Shown: in pieces, positions 49,576 to 62,457 of the stretch | Layout: the number at the start of each line of letters is the position of its first letter | How positions within the stretch are numbered: the first letter of the stretch is position 1 | Source: Orientallactaga sibirica | Taxonomy: Eukaryota > Chordata > Mammalia > Rodentia > Dipodidae | Direction: 5' to 3' | Length of the DNA stretch: 64,000 nt | NCBI GenBank assembly: GCA_036365145.1 | Contig: JAEOAD010000034.1 | Location: forward strand, 20,241,501 to 20,305,500 | Notes under the pieces: model-generated | Database searches by the model: none | The model's input: the letters and a program-made list of their open reading frames with translations, nothing else | Told to the model about the DNA's origin: nothing | Translations under genes and position numbers: made by a program

Positions 49576-50290
49576 TTTACTATTGTTACCCCCTTAATTT
49601 CTAAAGCTTTTTAAATATACCCTTTACTTATCTCATATTCTTAAGCTTTGCTTCAACAAGAATATCCTATAGATAACAGATAACAATAAACTAAAAGAAA
49701 GATCATATCTGATTTTTTAAAAAGCTTTTTCTGAGCCAGTTGATTCCATTAACAAGCAGGAGTCTTCACAAGCTAATTTCCTTATGAAAATAATGATGAA
49801 TTGAATGTGAACACAATCAATTGAAAACCATTGTTCCAGTTAGGTTTTTGTAAAAATAAATAAATAAAAGAGGAGTAGGAAGGTGAGCCATGCACCACGG
49901 ATATAATTCATAGGTTAAGTGATTTAATTCTAATGATACAACATAGATTTTTGTTTACTCAGACCTTTATTTCATACTCATAATCTCATATTGTTGGCCA
50001 TACTGTGTCTGTAAGTTTTCATACTATGTTATGGAGGAGAATGCAGTGGGTCAGTGACAAACCTGCCAATGACATCATAGTTAATATGCATCAGGGTAAG
50101 GACTAAAACTAAGCTTGCTTGCTAACTTCTCTTTCGTAATATTAAATAACGAAATCACTGACCCTTATGGTACAAATACCATGTTCTGATGAAGGAGAAG
50201 TAACTGTTATAGTCAACACTGTAAGTGAAAACAGACAAACCAATATGACAACTAGAGGGCTAATAACCAGGCTTTTGCTCTGCTTTAAAA
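49576..50290. other. Unassigned AT-rich sequence
   Basis: No feature recognised. Confidence 0.4.
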
Positions 50291-50302
50291 AAATAAAGTT
50301 TG

Positions 50303-50450
50303 GGGCTGGAGAGATGGCTTAGCAGTTAAGGCGCATGCCTGTGAAGCCTAAAGACCCAGTTTCAATTCTCCAGGTCCCACGTAAGCCAGATGTACATGGT
50401 GGCGCGTGCATCTGGAATTCGTCTGCAGTGGCTGGAGGCCCTGGTGCGCC

Positions 50451-50491
<41 letters not shown>

Positions 50492-50555
50492 ACTGTAATA
50501 AATAAGTAATAAAAATCCCATAAAAAAGAAAAAAACAAAATTTTTTTTAAAAAAA
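50303..50555 (+). repeat. B2-type SINE with target duplication
   Basis: Well preserved head and body, (CT)n at 50455-50486, A-rich tail. 'aaataaagttt' before it and 'aaattaaagttt' after it are the target duplication. Confidence 0.93.
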
Positions 50556-50564
50556 TTAAAGTTT

Positions 50565-50808
50565 GGGTGGGAGTGATGGCTTAGTGGTTAAGGCACTTGC
50601 CTACAAAGCCTAAGGACCCATGTTCAACTCTCCAGATCTATGTAAGCCAGATGCACAATGGTGAGGCAAGTGCAAGGTTGCACATGCCCATTAGGTGATG
50701 CAAGTGTCTGAAGTTAGATTACAGTAGCTCAGGCTCTGGTGCACCAATTCTCTCTTTCTCTGTTTATCTCTCTATATATATAAAATAATAAAAATTAAAA
50801 TTAAATAA
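50565..50808 (+). repeat. B2-type SINE, older copy in tandem
   Basis: Diverged B2 right after the previous one, same strand; 'gggtgggagtgatggcttagtgg' head. Confidence 0.88.
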
Positions 50809-51245
50809 TGTTTTTTAAACATTATGCCCATATATCCCCTCTGAGGGCCTTCCTCAGTGAGGTTATTGGTACTCACTGAAGACTCAGTCAGTTTCTCTAT
50901 GTGTTCGTGGGGGGTGGGGTTGACACTCTGACTACCCACCCTGTGGATCTTGCATTTCTGCACCTTTCCCCCAGTTCTCCCTGAGTTTTGGAAGGTAATT
51001 TAGAAATCCAAGAACAATGGTTACCTACATAGGCTGAGTGCGACTATTGCACAGGTGTGTGCTTCTTGTCAGGTCAAAGATTTTATAACTTGCAGGACCT
51101 CCTGCTTTTTGTAATTTGCAGGTTCCTGGTTTTTGTAACTTAAAGGATATCCCACTTTACACTGTTGGTGAACATTATTCCCTAACAACTCCCAAAGTAC
51201 TTTCCAGCACTATGAGGGATAGCCAGGACAGAACTTGTTTTCCTT

Positions 51246-51311
51246 ACAATTACAATTAAAATTAAAATTACAATTACAATTACAATTACAATTACAATTA
51301 CAATTACAATT
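51246..51311 (+). repeat. (ACAATT)n hexanucleotide repeat
   Basis: About 11 units, two of them AAAATT variants, within the L1 3'UTR. Confidence 0.95.
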
Positions 51312-53403
51312 ATGTCCTGTGATGGTTATGGCATCTTCAGCAATAAATTCTTACATTTTAGCGCTGGCAGATAACCAAATGTTTTGGCAATGGCATGCAT
51401 TATTTTAGGGAACCTCATGGATCTTCCTGACCAAGAATTCACTGTGGGAGGTAACCAATTGTGGCCCTGGGATTTACCAGCCAAAATCCAAAACTTAGGG
51501 TTAAGTTCTGTTAACTTCTAAGGGGCACTTCAGTCCAGATCATCTCCCCACTCCTTGCTGAGGATTATCTTGTATAGTGGTACTCAGGAGACAGTTTCTA
51601 TGAAACTGATTCATGTTGCCATTAATTTTGTATAATTATATCCACATTCCCTTCCCTCTACTCCATTCCCCAAAGCTCCTTTCTCTTTATTTCTTTTGTC
51701 CCTCAACGTGTTTGTTGAATAGTTCCCTCTCCTCTTCATACCTATTTCCCCCCTTTCCAAGCTTCATTTTAGTTCCATGTCTATATTCCTGATGCTTACT
51801 ACTGCTTACAATGAACTCAAGCTGTTCCAGATTAGGAGATGCATATCAGAAAAAGCATGTGCCTGGGTGACCTCACTTAGAATGAATTTTTTCAAGTCCA
51901 TTTATTTTTCTCCTAATTTCATTTTTCCCTACTACAGAGTAGAATTCCATTTTGAATATGTGTCACGACTTCATTAACCATTCATCTGTTAATGGACATC
52001 TGGGATGATTCCAGTTCCAAAGTATCTCAATAGAGCATTGATGAATATGGTTGAGTAAGAGTCTCTATAGAAAATATTAGATTCTTTACAGTGTATGACC
52101 AAGAGATATAACTGGATCTAATGGTCAATCTATTTTTCAGATGTTTGAGGAGTCTCCATACTTTCATGCTGGCTGTACAATTTTTCACTCTCACCATCAG
52201 TGGATGAGGGTTCTTCTCCACACCCCCATCAGCATTTGTTTCATTTGATTTTCTGATGATTGCCATTTGGACTGGAGTCAAATGGTATCTCAAAGTTTTT
52301 TTAATTTGTATTTACCTGATAGCTAAAGATGCTGAACATCTCCTTAGGTGTTTATTGGTCATTTGTACTTCTCCCTTTGAGAACTCTCTGTTCAATTACA
52401 TACCCCATTTTTGAATAGGTTGCTTGATTATTTTATTACTTATATTTTTTGTCTCCTTTGTAGATTCTATCTGTTAAACCTGTTAGTTTTATACCTGGTG
52501 AAGCTTTTCACCCATTCAGAAGGTTTTCTTATGTGTACAATAGCTTGTTATTTTCATAATGTTCCAATGGTTTAGAGTTTGTTTAATTCCCTGGACTACT
52601 AGAGTTTTATTCAGTAAGTCTTTTCCTATGCCTATATAACAAAGTGGTCTTCTTTATGCTTTTTTGTTTTTTGTTTTCTAGTAACTTTAGAGTTTCATGT
52701 CTTATATTGAGGTCCTTGATCCATTTGGAGTTGATTTTTGAGTGAATTAAAAGAAGAGGGTTCAAATTTATTCTACATTTGGCCATCCAGTTTCTCCAAC
52801 ACCATTTTTTGAAAATGCTGTCTCTTTTACAATGATCATTTTGGCCCCTTTGTGAAAGATCGGGAAGCTGTAATTACTAGAACATATACCTAGAACTTCT
52901 CTTCCATTCTCTTGATCTATGTGCCAGTTTTTGTGCTAGTACCATGCTATTTTATTATGATGGTTTTATAGTATAAATTGAAATCAGGGATGGCGATGCC
53001 ACCAGAGTATTCTTTTGTTGAGCATACTTTTAGCTAATGGACAGCTTGTTAGTTTCAATATGAATTTGGGAACACTGGTTTTTCAAACTCTATGAAGATT
53101 TTTACTGGTATTAGATTAGAATTGCATTGAATGTGTTTATTGCTTTCAGTAGGTTGGCCATTTTTACAGTATTAATTTTTCTGATCCATGAGCATGAGAG
53201 GTCATTCCCTCTTCTAACATCTTTCTCTAGTTCTTTACAGTTTTTATGCTTTAACTATATAGGTCTTCCACTTCCTTGGTTAGAGATATTCCAAGATATT
53301 TCACTGTTTTATGGGTATTTTGAATGGGGCAGCTTCCCTAATGTTTTTCTTTATATATTTGGTGTTGGTATATACAAAAGCTTCTAATTTTTGTATGTTG
53401 ATT

Positions 53404-53588
53404 TTTTAAATATTTATTTATTTGAAAGAGATATTATATACATATATATCAGAGCCTAGTCACTGCAAATGAACTCCAGACACATGCACAACCTTGTGAA
53501 TCTGGCTTACATGGGTACTGGGGAATCAAACCTGGGTCCAAGGATTTTCTAGGAAGTGCTTTAAGAGCTAAGCCATCTCTCCAGCCCT
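53404..53588 (-). repeat. B2-type SINE inside L1 ORF2
   Basis: Reverse B2 ending 'ccatctctccagccc'. 'gtatgttgattt' and 'gtattgatta' flank it as a weak target duplication. Confidence 0.88.
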
Positions 53589-54654
53589 TGGGTATTGATT
53601 ATATATCCTTTCCCTTTGCTGAAAGCATTTATCACTTGTTGGAGTTTTTGTGGCTATATTTTATTCTCTTGTGTGTAGAATCATGTCAGCTGTGAATAGG
53701 GTTATTTTGACTTCTTCCTTTTGAATTTGTATCCTTTGTATTTATTTTGTCTTAGTTCTTGATCTAAAATTTCAAGTTCTATGTTGAAAAGAAGTGATCA
53801 GAGTGGACATACCAGTCTAGTTCCATACATTAATGGGAATGCTTCAAGTTTTTCTCCATTTAGTGTAATATGAGCCTTTCTCCATTTAGTGTAGTTTGTT
53901 GTATATTGCTTTCATTAGGTTGAGACATGAACCCTCCATACCTACTTTCTTTTGCATTTTAATCATTAAGGGATGTTGTATTCTGTTGAAGATCTTTCCT
54001 ATAGTGAAATGATGATGTGATTCCTGTCTTTTAAGTCTGTTTGTGTGATATATTACATATATCAATCCCTGTATATTAAACTATACCTGTATCCCTGGAG
54101 TGAAACATACTTGATCAAGGTGGATTATATTTTTGATGTGTTCTTGGATTCAGTTTGCATGGATTTTATTGAGATTTTTCACATCTAAGTTCATCAGGGA
54201 TATCAATCTGTAATTACATTTTCTTGTTGTGTCTCTGGTTTTAGCATTGATGTAATGCTGGGTTCATAGAAGGAGTCAGGGAGCATTTTCTTCTTTTCAG
54301 TTCTATGAAATAACTTGGCAAATAATGGCTTTATCTTCAATGAATGTTTGGTAGAATTCAGCAGTGAATCCATCTGGGGCTGGACTTTTGGGTTGGCAAT
54401 CTCATTTGATGTGATAGCTCTATTCAGGTAATTTATGAAGTCTGGATTTAGTTTTGGTAAGTGTTATAAGTAAAGGAACTTATCCATTTCTACCAGATTT
54501 TACAGTTTGGGTGAGCATATAGCTTTGAAATAGATGCTAATGATTCTCCAAATTTCACTCATATTTATTGTAATATCTCCTTTTTCACTTATTATCTGGT
54601 TTATTTAAGCCATCTCTTTTTATCTTTGTTTCAAATTGGTAAGGGGTTTATCAG

Positions 54655-54702
<48 letters not shown>
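54655..54702 (+). repeat. (TG)n microsatellite
   Basis: About 23 TG units inside the minus-strand L1. Confidence 0.95.
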
Positions 54703-54704
<2 letters not shown>

Positions 54705-55689
54705 TATGACTGAGCTCTTTGTTTTATCTTTTTTAAAATTTGTTTTCTCTAGGTGTAGGTGAATTGTCTGTTGTTTCTCTTAATGTAAATCTCTTATTAC
54801 ATTGTTGACAGATATAATGTAGGGAGTTATGTCAATTTTCTTGAACTTCAGGAGACATATTTTATGCCATAATATGATCTATTGTTGAGAAGATTCCATG
54901 GACTACAGAGAAGAATGTGTATTCTGTGAAATTAGCTTGAGGAGATGGCTGTTAAGTCCAGTTGTTCTATATTATTGTTTACTTCCCTTTATTTTCTGTT
55001 TATATGATCTATTGAAGATAGTGGGGGCTTGAAGTACCCTATTATTATTGTACTCAGAGTTGCTTCTGTTTTATTGTCTAATATGTTTCACATTATAAAA
55101 TTAGGTGCACTTATGTTTGGTGCACATAGTTTATGATGGTAATAGCTTCTTGTTGTATTGTACTTCAGTGAGTATGAAGTGGCCTCCTTTTCTCTTTTGA
55201 ATACTTTTGAATTAAAGTCTATTTTGTCCAATATTAGTATAACTACATCTGCTTGCTTCTTATTTCCATTTGCTTGGAATATCTTTGTCCATCCTTTCAC
55301 TCTAAGGTGGTCTGCATTTATTGATAAGGTGGGTTTTCTATAGATAGCAAATATATGGGTCCTTTTTTTCTAGTCCAGCTTTTTTAGCCTGTGTCTTTTG
55401 ATTAGTGATTTGACTCCATTATGTTTAGAGTTATAAATGTGAGTTATAGCTGGTGTGTTAATCTCTGTCACTTTAAAGGGTTTGTGGAGTTTGGTCTTGT
55501 CTTGATCATTATAAGTTGACATGTCTGTTCTACTTTTCAGTGTTACTTTTTCCCTCCTGTAGGTCTTGAATATTTCTTCGTCTCTCAGTATGGAGTGTTC
55601 TATGCAGTATTCTCTGTAGGGTTGGATTAGTGCTCACATAATCATATAGCTGGTTTTTATCATGGAAAGTTTGTTTTTCTTTCTTTCTT

Positions 55690-56600
55690 TTTTTTTTTTT
55701 TTTTTTTTTACTGCCTTCTAATATGAGGGATAATTTTGCTGGCTATAGTAGTTTGGGTTGGCAGCCATAGTCTTTAAGAATTTACTCTACTGCATGTCCT
55801 TATGGCTTTTAGAGTTTTCACTATTGAAAAAAAAATCAGATAATTCTGATAGGTTTGCCCTATGTAATGAGCTGGGTTTTTTGTTTATTTGTTTGTTTTG
55901 TTTTTTTATATACAGCTTGTAGCATTCTCTCCTTGTTTTCAGTGTTGACAGTTTTAACTATAATTTGACATAGGAAGTTGTTGTTGTTGGTGTTGTCCTC
56001 CTGGTCCCATGTGTTTTGTATCCTCTGTGCCTTTTGTACTTTGATGGGTCTCTCTTTTGTAAGATTATGGAACATTTTTTCAATAATTTTATTGAAGATG
56101 CTTTGACCTATATTTCTTCCCTTTCTTGAATCCTGTGATCTGAATATTTGGTCTTTTATGGAGTCCCACATTTCCCTCATATTCTGTTCACATTTGTTCT
56201 GAACTTGCCCTTGTTTTGTGTGTTGGTCTATTTCCTCTGATTTTTTGTTTTTTTTTTTTTTCCTTGAATTGTGGTAGTCGATCTTCTGCAAAGTCTATTC
56301 TGACTTACTTATTGTTTCTTGGAATTCATTATTGAATTTGGTTATATCCTCACTGAGTTTATTCCACTGACCATTGAGTTCATTTTTGTTGGTTATTCCC
56401 CATTTACTTTATTTGTCTATTAGGTTATTTTTTATTATTTTCAATTTGTATTGAATTATTTTTGTTTATTTGCTTCTATCTACTTCAGCCATGTTTTGAG
56501 TTCCTATTTGAATTCTTTTTGTTGATTTTTTTTCATTCTGCTATGCTTTAAATCCTTTTGTGAGTTGTTGATACTGATTCTCCTCTATTTCTCCCAGTCC
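55690..56600 (-). pseudogene. L1 ORF1 relic, minus strand
   Basis: 55860-56291 is open for 143 codons. It includes KCEQNMREMWDSIKDQI, FNKIIEKMFHNL and an RNA-recognition-like stretch (FLCQIIVKTVNTENKERML). Further down (55690-55800), C-terminal-domain sequence follows in other frames. Unlike the 18-19 kb copy, the RNA-recognition part is present. T runs at 55688-55708 and 56249-56262 have grown. Confidence 0.75.
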
Positions 56601-56745
56601 TTTCCTCATGGCCTCATCAAGTTTGTTTAATGTTTATTGCAGTTTCATTTAGGGATACTAAGGCTGGAGTTTCCTCTAGGTTGGATATGGAGGTTTCCAT
56701 TATGGGAGTAGATGGAGGTCTCTTGGTTTGGTGTCTTGCATCATG

Positions 56746-56785
56746 TGGTGTGTGTGTGTGTGTGTGTGTATGTGCGTGTGTGCAT
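56746..56785 (+). repeat. (TG)n microsatellite
   Basis: TG run with a few CG/CA interruptions in the L1 5' region. Confidence 0.9.
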
Positions 56786-57175
56786 GCGTTGGGGTTTACC
56801 CATCTCAAGGTAGTCATTTTCAAGGATGTAGAAATAGTGGCTCTTCTGGAATATGTGTTGAATACCATGTTCAGGTTTAATCAAGAAGTAGGAGTGGGGT
56901 AGTGATATATCTGCAGTTTTTGACTGGGTGCACTAGGGTCTGATCAGGGTCTTCAATGTGTGCACACTCTCCTAGCAATTCTGGATGTAACAGTGGGAGG
57001 CCTGGCCAACTCAATGACCAGGCAGGGTTATGTTCTCCCAGTTTTATTTTCAACCTGATTCTTGGTTGTAGGATTGGCTGTGGCTGCTGGTGTCAAGCAC
57101 ACTGGAGGAAAGGAGATTACCAGGTGGCATTGGAGTTTCTCCTATTAGACCACCTTAACAGAAAGTCCTGCCCTT

Positions 57176-57544
57176 TTTATCTGGTCTGGTTCAAAGCATT
57201 TTTCAGATAAAGAAAAATTATTATATGAGGCATGTTGGAATTCAAAATAGAGTAAATACATAAAGTAACTAGATGTTTGGGGACAAATCTTCCAAACATG
57301 CTAGAGAATGTCCCATGATACCAGCTATATTTGAATGTCAGGCTTACAAGAGAACCTTCACATTTACAGCTTGAGCCAATTGTGTTCACATTCGTGTAAT
57401 AACTGAAATAGGCATGGCATGGAATGTGCCTTACAAGTTCATGAACTTGTCATTTTGTTTCCTTTTTTATTATATTTGGCATGTGAAAGGTATGTATAGT
57501 CATCATTGAACAGAAGAGGGAAGTAAGGCTTAAAATGTTCTATT
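57176..57544. other. Unassigned sequence
   Basis: No feature recognised. Confidence 0.4.
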
Positions 57545-57725
57545 GGACTGGATAGATGGCTTAACAGTTAAGGTACTTGCCTGCATAGCATAAGGGCCCC
57601 AGAGCCCATGTTAGTCAATACACAAGGTGGTGCATGTGTCTGGAGTTCATTTGCAGTAGCTAAAGGCCCTGGCATGCCGATTCTCCCTCTTGCTCTTGTT
57701 CTCTCTCTCTTTAATAAATACGTAA
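57545..57725 (+). repeat. B2-type SINE
   Basis: Head 'ggactggatagatggcttaacag', short CT body, 'aataaatacg' tail. Confidence 0.88.
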
Positions 57726-58144
57726 AAATTTTAAGAGTATTCAAATTGTTATATTGACTTATATGATGCACAGTGCCTAGGATTCTAATATGACTTGTAG
57801 ATACCTCACATCATCAAACTTAACAATGGAAACACACTGGAGATATCAAGCCAATGAACCTGAAATTGTGCCAGTTGTCATCTGAATGGCTGTATGCTGG
57901 GGAGAACGATCGTGAATAGCCCCAAGGAACTTCAAAGTAGGGTAAGGCAAAGCAAAACAAAACCAAAAATAAATACAAGAACGTCAGGAAAGCAATTACT
58001 TACATTAGAACTACACCTCTGAGTACTTATAATTTTTAAATTCATATCTGTATCTTTTTAAAATCAAGGTTTTGTTTTAGTAGCCACTTATTCTGTGCTA
58101 TATAGGATGTCAGTTAGAAACAATAAGGTGCAAGTAATTACAGC
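57726..58144. other. Unassigned sequence
   Basis: No feature recognised. Confidence 0.4.
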
Positions 58145-58147
58145 AAT

Positions 58148-58272
58148 AATTTTTTAAAATTATTTATTTATTTGTCAGGGGGCAGTTGCAGGTATGTGTA
58201 CATGTGAGCTTCAGGGCCTCTTGCCACTGAAATCAGAACTCCAGTCAAATGCACCACTTTTTGCATCTTTGT
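58148..58272 (-). repeat. B2-type SINE relic
   Basis: T-rich start, then 'cttcagggcctcttgccactgaaatcagaactccag' and 'gcaccactttttgcatc', the reverse of a degraded B2 body without the head. Confidence 0.65.
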
Positions 58273-58499
58273 ATGCTTGATTGGGAAGAATAGATTCCAG
58301 GACAGGCCAACAGACTTTGCAAGGAAGCTTTTTGAATTGCTGTGTCAGCTCCTCTATTACTTTGATCAAGAAGACTATTAATTGACATTTAATGGCTGTG
58401 GCTCAATGATGTCATTAATGACCTGGGATTTAAACTATATGCTTGTTATTTCATGGTTATAAAAGAGTTGCTACAGCACCAGACCTTACATATCCAAAC

Positions 58500-58680
58500 T
58501 GTTGTACTAGGGTTGGTTAGAGAGTGCTTGACCAACTTGTAAGAGGCTTGGAATATGATCCCCAGAACTGCAAAAGAAGAATAAAGAGGAGGAAGAAAAG
58601 GAGGGGGAGGGGAAGGAGAATAAGAAGAAAAAGAAAAGAGCCACAAAAGAAGGAGAAAGGAAAGAAAGGAAGTGCAAATT
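58500..58680 (+). repeat. ID-like SINE with purine-rich tail
   Basis: 'gttggttagagagtgcttgac' and 'tatgatccccagaactgcaaaag' match the tRNA-Ala/BC1-type ID layout. A 100-bp A/G-only tail follows (58575-58675). Confidence 0.65.
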
Positions 58681-58704
58681 GATGATAAAGAGTAACAAGA
58701 TTCT

Positions 58705-58930
58705 GGGCTGGAGAGATGGCTTAGCAGTTAAGGTGTTTGCCTGAAAAGCCAAAGGGCCTCAGTTTGGTTCCCCAGGACCCATGTAAGCCAGATGCACAAA
58801 GTGGTGCAGGCATCTGGGGTTCTTTTGCAGTGGCTGGAAGTCCTGGAACACCCATTCTCTCCCTCCCCCCCTCTTTCTCTCTGCCTCTTTCCCTCTGTCA
58901 AATAAACAAATAAAAATAAAATATTTTTAA
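58705..58930 (+). repeat. B2-type SINE with 18-bp target duplication
   Basis: Complete B2. 'aaagagtaacaaga(t/g)tct' at 58687-58704 and 58931-58948 is the target duplication. Confidence 0.97.
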
Positions 58931-58948
58931 AAAGAGTAACAAGAGTCT

Positions 58949-60835
58949 ACAAATGTTTCTTTCTGTCAGAGGCCTACTCTGTTCAGGCAGAGTTATCTTC
59001 TGTACTTTTCCCCTGTACTTTTCACCAAAACAAAACAACTTTGAGAATCTTATATTATTGCTCACACATTACAGGTACAGTCAAGTGATTATTGTTTGCC
59101 TATGGTGTGACCTAAGGATGAACATTAATCCTAAAATACTCTGAAGGGTAGAGTTGTAATCACCCCGGTGCTGAAAATTTTAATTCCCCTACAGTCAATC
59201 CAGACAACAGTGGTGGTATACAGGCCTATCACATGACAGCTCACACAGCTCTTGTTACTGTTTTTACCTTTACCTTTCTCAGGCAAGGACACTGCATCAA
59301 AGGGGAAGGGAGAAATCCTCCAAGGTCATCCCAAGTCTCAGTGAGGAGCCAGATCCTAGACTCTGACGCAGACCTGTTGCTGTCATGTATGCAAATACTT
59401 TTAATGCCCCCAGAACGTCATGTTATTTCAGTCTTACAATAGGCATAAGAGGTGCATATTCTTTAAAATGTTTTCAGCGAGAGAGTAGGCAATGGATGAA
59501 GAGCTGGGTAGGCATTTCTGTCATAACAAAACCAAAATACCAAAAATTTGTCTCTATTTCCCCAGTAAAATGGCATTAAGAACTTACTTCAACCAGGTGT
59601 GAGTGGTGGGATGGAAGAAAAAGAAAGAAAAATAAAAGAAAATATTGACTAAACTGTCTTTCCAACATATATTATTAGGAAATCTCTGGCTCACCTTTGC
59701 TTTTAATCCCTGCAAACATCACATGAGAAACTGTCATTTGTCTTCCTTTTTCCATGAAGAGTTTTGCTCCTTGAGGTCAAAGACAATTCTAACTCCGAAA
59801 GGGCACATGAAGCAGAACAGAGGTGCTTCTTCCTTTGACTAAAGAAAAATCATTCCTATACAAGCTGCCCCGGGGAATAATGGCAACCGGCAACATGAAC
59901 AAGCAGGGGATCTTGCAAGCTACAAAATCAACCAGCCAGGAAAGAATTATTCACCTGTGCAACAGCAACACAAAGCCTATGCAAATAATCATCTGTTCTT
60001 TGATTGGACATAAGACTTGCTCAGTGGGAGGGAAATCATCCCTGGTAATAAAATCCAAGTCTGAAATCTATGGCTTGGAAAGGTCATAGACCCTAGAGGG
60101 AAGCCCTCATTGTTTTTTGGCTAAAAGGAGAGGATATTCTCATCAAAAATCTTCTGCATGTTTATGCTTATCCTTTTGATCCATGCTAGTTTCACTCTGC
60201 ATTAGAGAATCTGCTTTTTACAGATTGCAGAGAATATGGGGGAGACCCAAGACCCATCAGTGTGACAAGAAAAAAAGTTGACTGCCTAGCATGAGATGAG
60301 CATTTCTAGCACATCTTCCAGAATCCAGGAAACATTACAGAGGAAGTAATAGGTTAAGTGTGACTGTAGCCTGAGAACCTCCTCCAGAGAGACAGCAGGG
60401 GACACGGAGGAGACTCAACCTCAAAGCAGAAAATCAGAGGCTGCTAAGAGCTCAACACACAAGGAGACTTATAACATCTCCTCCAAGGCTCAGGAAGCAT
60501 AGCAAAAGAGGAAGTAGAAAGAATGCAAGAGTCACAGTGCAGGAAGGAGTATCGTAAGGCATTGCCCCTTCCACAGAGCCTTTTAGGTTTATTTATAAAC
60601 CCACAATGAATATCAGTAACCCTGCTAAGAAAGACAGGGAATATAAGAGTATAACTCAATAAGAATATGACCAATATGCAATGTGTTAAAAATGAATAAT
60701 CATTTCCCACATGTTCCTTCCATTCTTTCCTCACCACACCCTGTTCCTGGCTCTGATGTTACTTTCTCTGTACCTGTCTTTAACCACTTCAAGACTCATG
60801 ATTCCTTTGTTTTGATAACAAATTATAATTAGCTT
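58949..60835. other. Unassigned sequence, less AT-rich
   Basis: No gene or repeat recognised. A compact group of transcription-factor-like motifs lies at 59979-60007. Frames up to 97 codons (60444-60737, minus) lack family resemblance. Confidence 0.4.
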
Positions 60836-60837
60836 AA

Positions 60838-61182
60838 TGTTGTAGTTACCTTCATGTTTATGGGACAAAATGCCCAACCTAAACCAGCTGATGGTAGAAA
60901 ATGGTTTATTCTGGCTTACAGTCTTGAGGTGAAGTTTTATGCTAGCAGGGAAATTCAAGACACAAGCAGAGACTGAACATCACCTTTGCAACACCAGGTG
61001 GAAAACAGCAGAAAAAAAGAGTGAGTCTAGCTCTGGTAAGAAGAAGCTGACTATAACACGTCAAAGCATGTTTCTAATAATATACCTCCTCCAGCAAGGT
61101 TCCATATCCTAAATTACTATCTGAGGACCAAACATTCAAAACACATGAGTTTATGAGAAATATCTGATGCAAACCATCACAT
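60838..61182 (+). repeat. Rodent interspersed repeat (RMER-like), decayed
   Basis: Same general layout as 47.81-48.18 kb: 'gtagttaccttcat', 'gacaaaatgcccaac', 'ggtttattctggcttacagt', 'acctcctccagcaaggttcc' and 'caaaccatcacattt'. Family name uncertain. Confidence 0.45.
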
Positions 61183-62150
61183 TTAAATCCTGATAGCTTC
61201 TCTAACATCCTGGCATTCTCTGTCCCTCATTAAATGTAATTCATGATTTGGGTGGGCGATGAATAGAATAATGAGAAAATGTACTTTCGCAGTGGAAAAT
61301 TAAAGCCAATATATTTCAATATCTTCTAAAATTTTTAAACAATAGGGAGAATGTAGTAAGCATATTGGGGTCTTAAATCAGCCTAATTTGCCAGATAAAT
61401 TGTGTAATTAACAAAGATCATCTTAAAAGGTCATTAGGAAAGTTAGATTTAAATATGTGACAATTACAATACATGTTTTTCTCATAAAACAGCCAATATG
61501 ATGACTAGTAATTAACCAAGGAACTGACAGAGAATATTTTTTACTGTTTCTTCCCAAGCAGAATAGTAAAAAAAGTCTGAAGGATCTGTTCATTTTCTCA
61601 GTGTGAACTGATTTCAGATATTTATTTATACCATATATTTGTCCAAAAAATGGGAATTTCAATGGGAATATTGTCAATATCTATTCTTAAGATAATTAAG
61701 TTTATCATGCATATTTAATGCATACAACATGGTGTTATAAGATATATATATAATGAAATAGTTACCACACAGGAAGAAATTAATATAATACATCATTTCA
61801 CATAGCTGCCCATTCTTTTTGTCTCTTTCACTGTTACCTCTTCTTTTTTGGTAACATAAACTATATTGAGCTCACTTAGCAATATCTTGAAATGTTACCT
61901 ATGTCATAATTTTTGGGGAAATGTTCTAAATATTATATCCAAGGTATAGAAATAATAGGTCTAGAATTTTTTATAGTAGATCATTTACATAATATATTGT
62001 TTTTATTAGTTAAAAATTAAATTAGTGCTTATTCACATATTCACAGTGTTGGGAATGAAACGAAGGTATTCTAATTTATTTCATGTACTTCATCCAACAA
62101 TGAATGAACTAGGTTTGCTTAATCTCATTTTATCAGTGAGAACTCTGAAG
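61183..62150. other. Unassigned AT-rich sequence
   Basis: No feature recognised. Confidence 0.4.
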
Positions 62151-62169
62151 GTTAAAAAGCAGTAGTATT

Positions 62170-62400
62170 GGGCTGGAGAGATGTCTTAGTGTTTAAGGTG
62201 CTTACCTGTTAAGCCTAAGAACCTAGGTTCAATTCTCTAGTACCCACAAAAGCCAGATGCAGAAGGGGGCACATGCATGTGGAGCTCATTTGCAGTGTCT
62301 GGTGGCCCTGGTGAGCACATTTTCTCTCTCTTTCTCTCTCTCTGTCTCTCTCTTTCCCTCCCTCTTTCACTATCTCTCAACTCTCAAATAGATAAAATAA
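62170..62400 (+). repeat. B2-type SINE, first half of an inverted pair
   Basis: Complete B2 with CT body and A-rich tail; AGTAGTATT at 62161-62169 and 62407-62415 is the target duplication. Confidence 0.93.
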
Positions 62401-62457
62401 AACAAAGTAGTATTATTTCAATCATAACCATCTAGTTTCTTTTAAAAAATATATTTT

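Larger units (their letters stand above)
51895..55430 (-). pseudogene. L1 ORF2 relic, minus strand
   Basis: Landmarks in order include the endonuclease phrase VKGWTKIFQANGNKKQADVVILI (55100-55300), an unbroken endonuclease junction without the extra block seen in the other L1, and the C-terminal RYHLTPVQMAII (52290 region). The catalytic FADD position reads FTAD (53685-53696 reversed). Stops and shifts occur throughout; the longest open piece is 88 codons. Confidence 0.85.
50812..57175 (-). mobile_element. Near-full-length older L1, minus strand
   Basis: In element orientation: 5' region and ORF1 start (57175-56300), ORF1 (56300-55700), ORF2 (about 55430-51895), 3'UTR (51894-50812). It carries a hexanucleotide repeat in the 3'UTR, a B2 in ORF2, and (TG)n runs. 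Its 3'UTR (about 1.1 kb) differs from that of the 17-25 kb L1, so it is another, older subfamily. Ends are approximate. Confidence 0.82.

Noticed and set aside
60444..60737. 97-codon minus-strand frame
   Set aside because: No recognisable domain or supporting context; compatible with chance.
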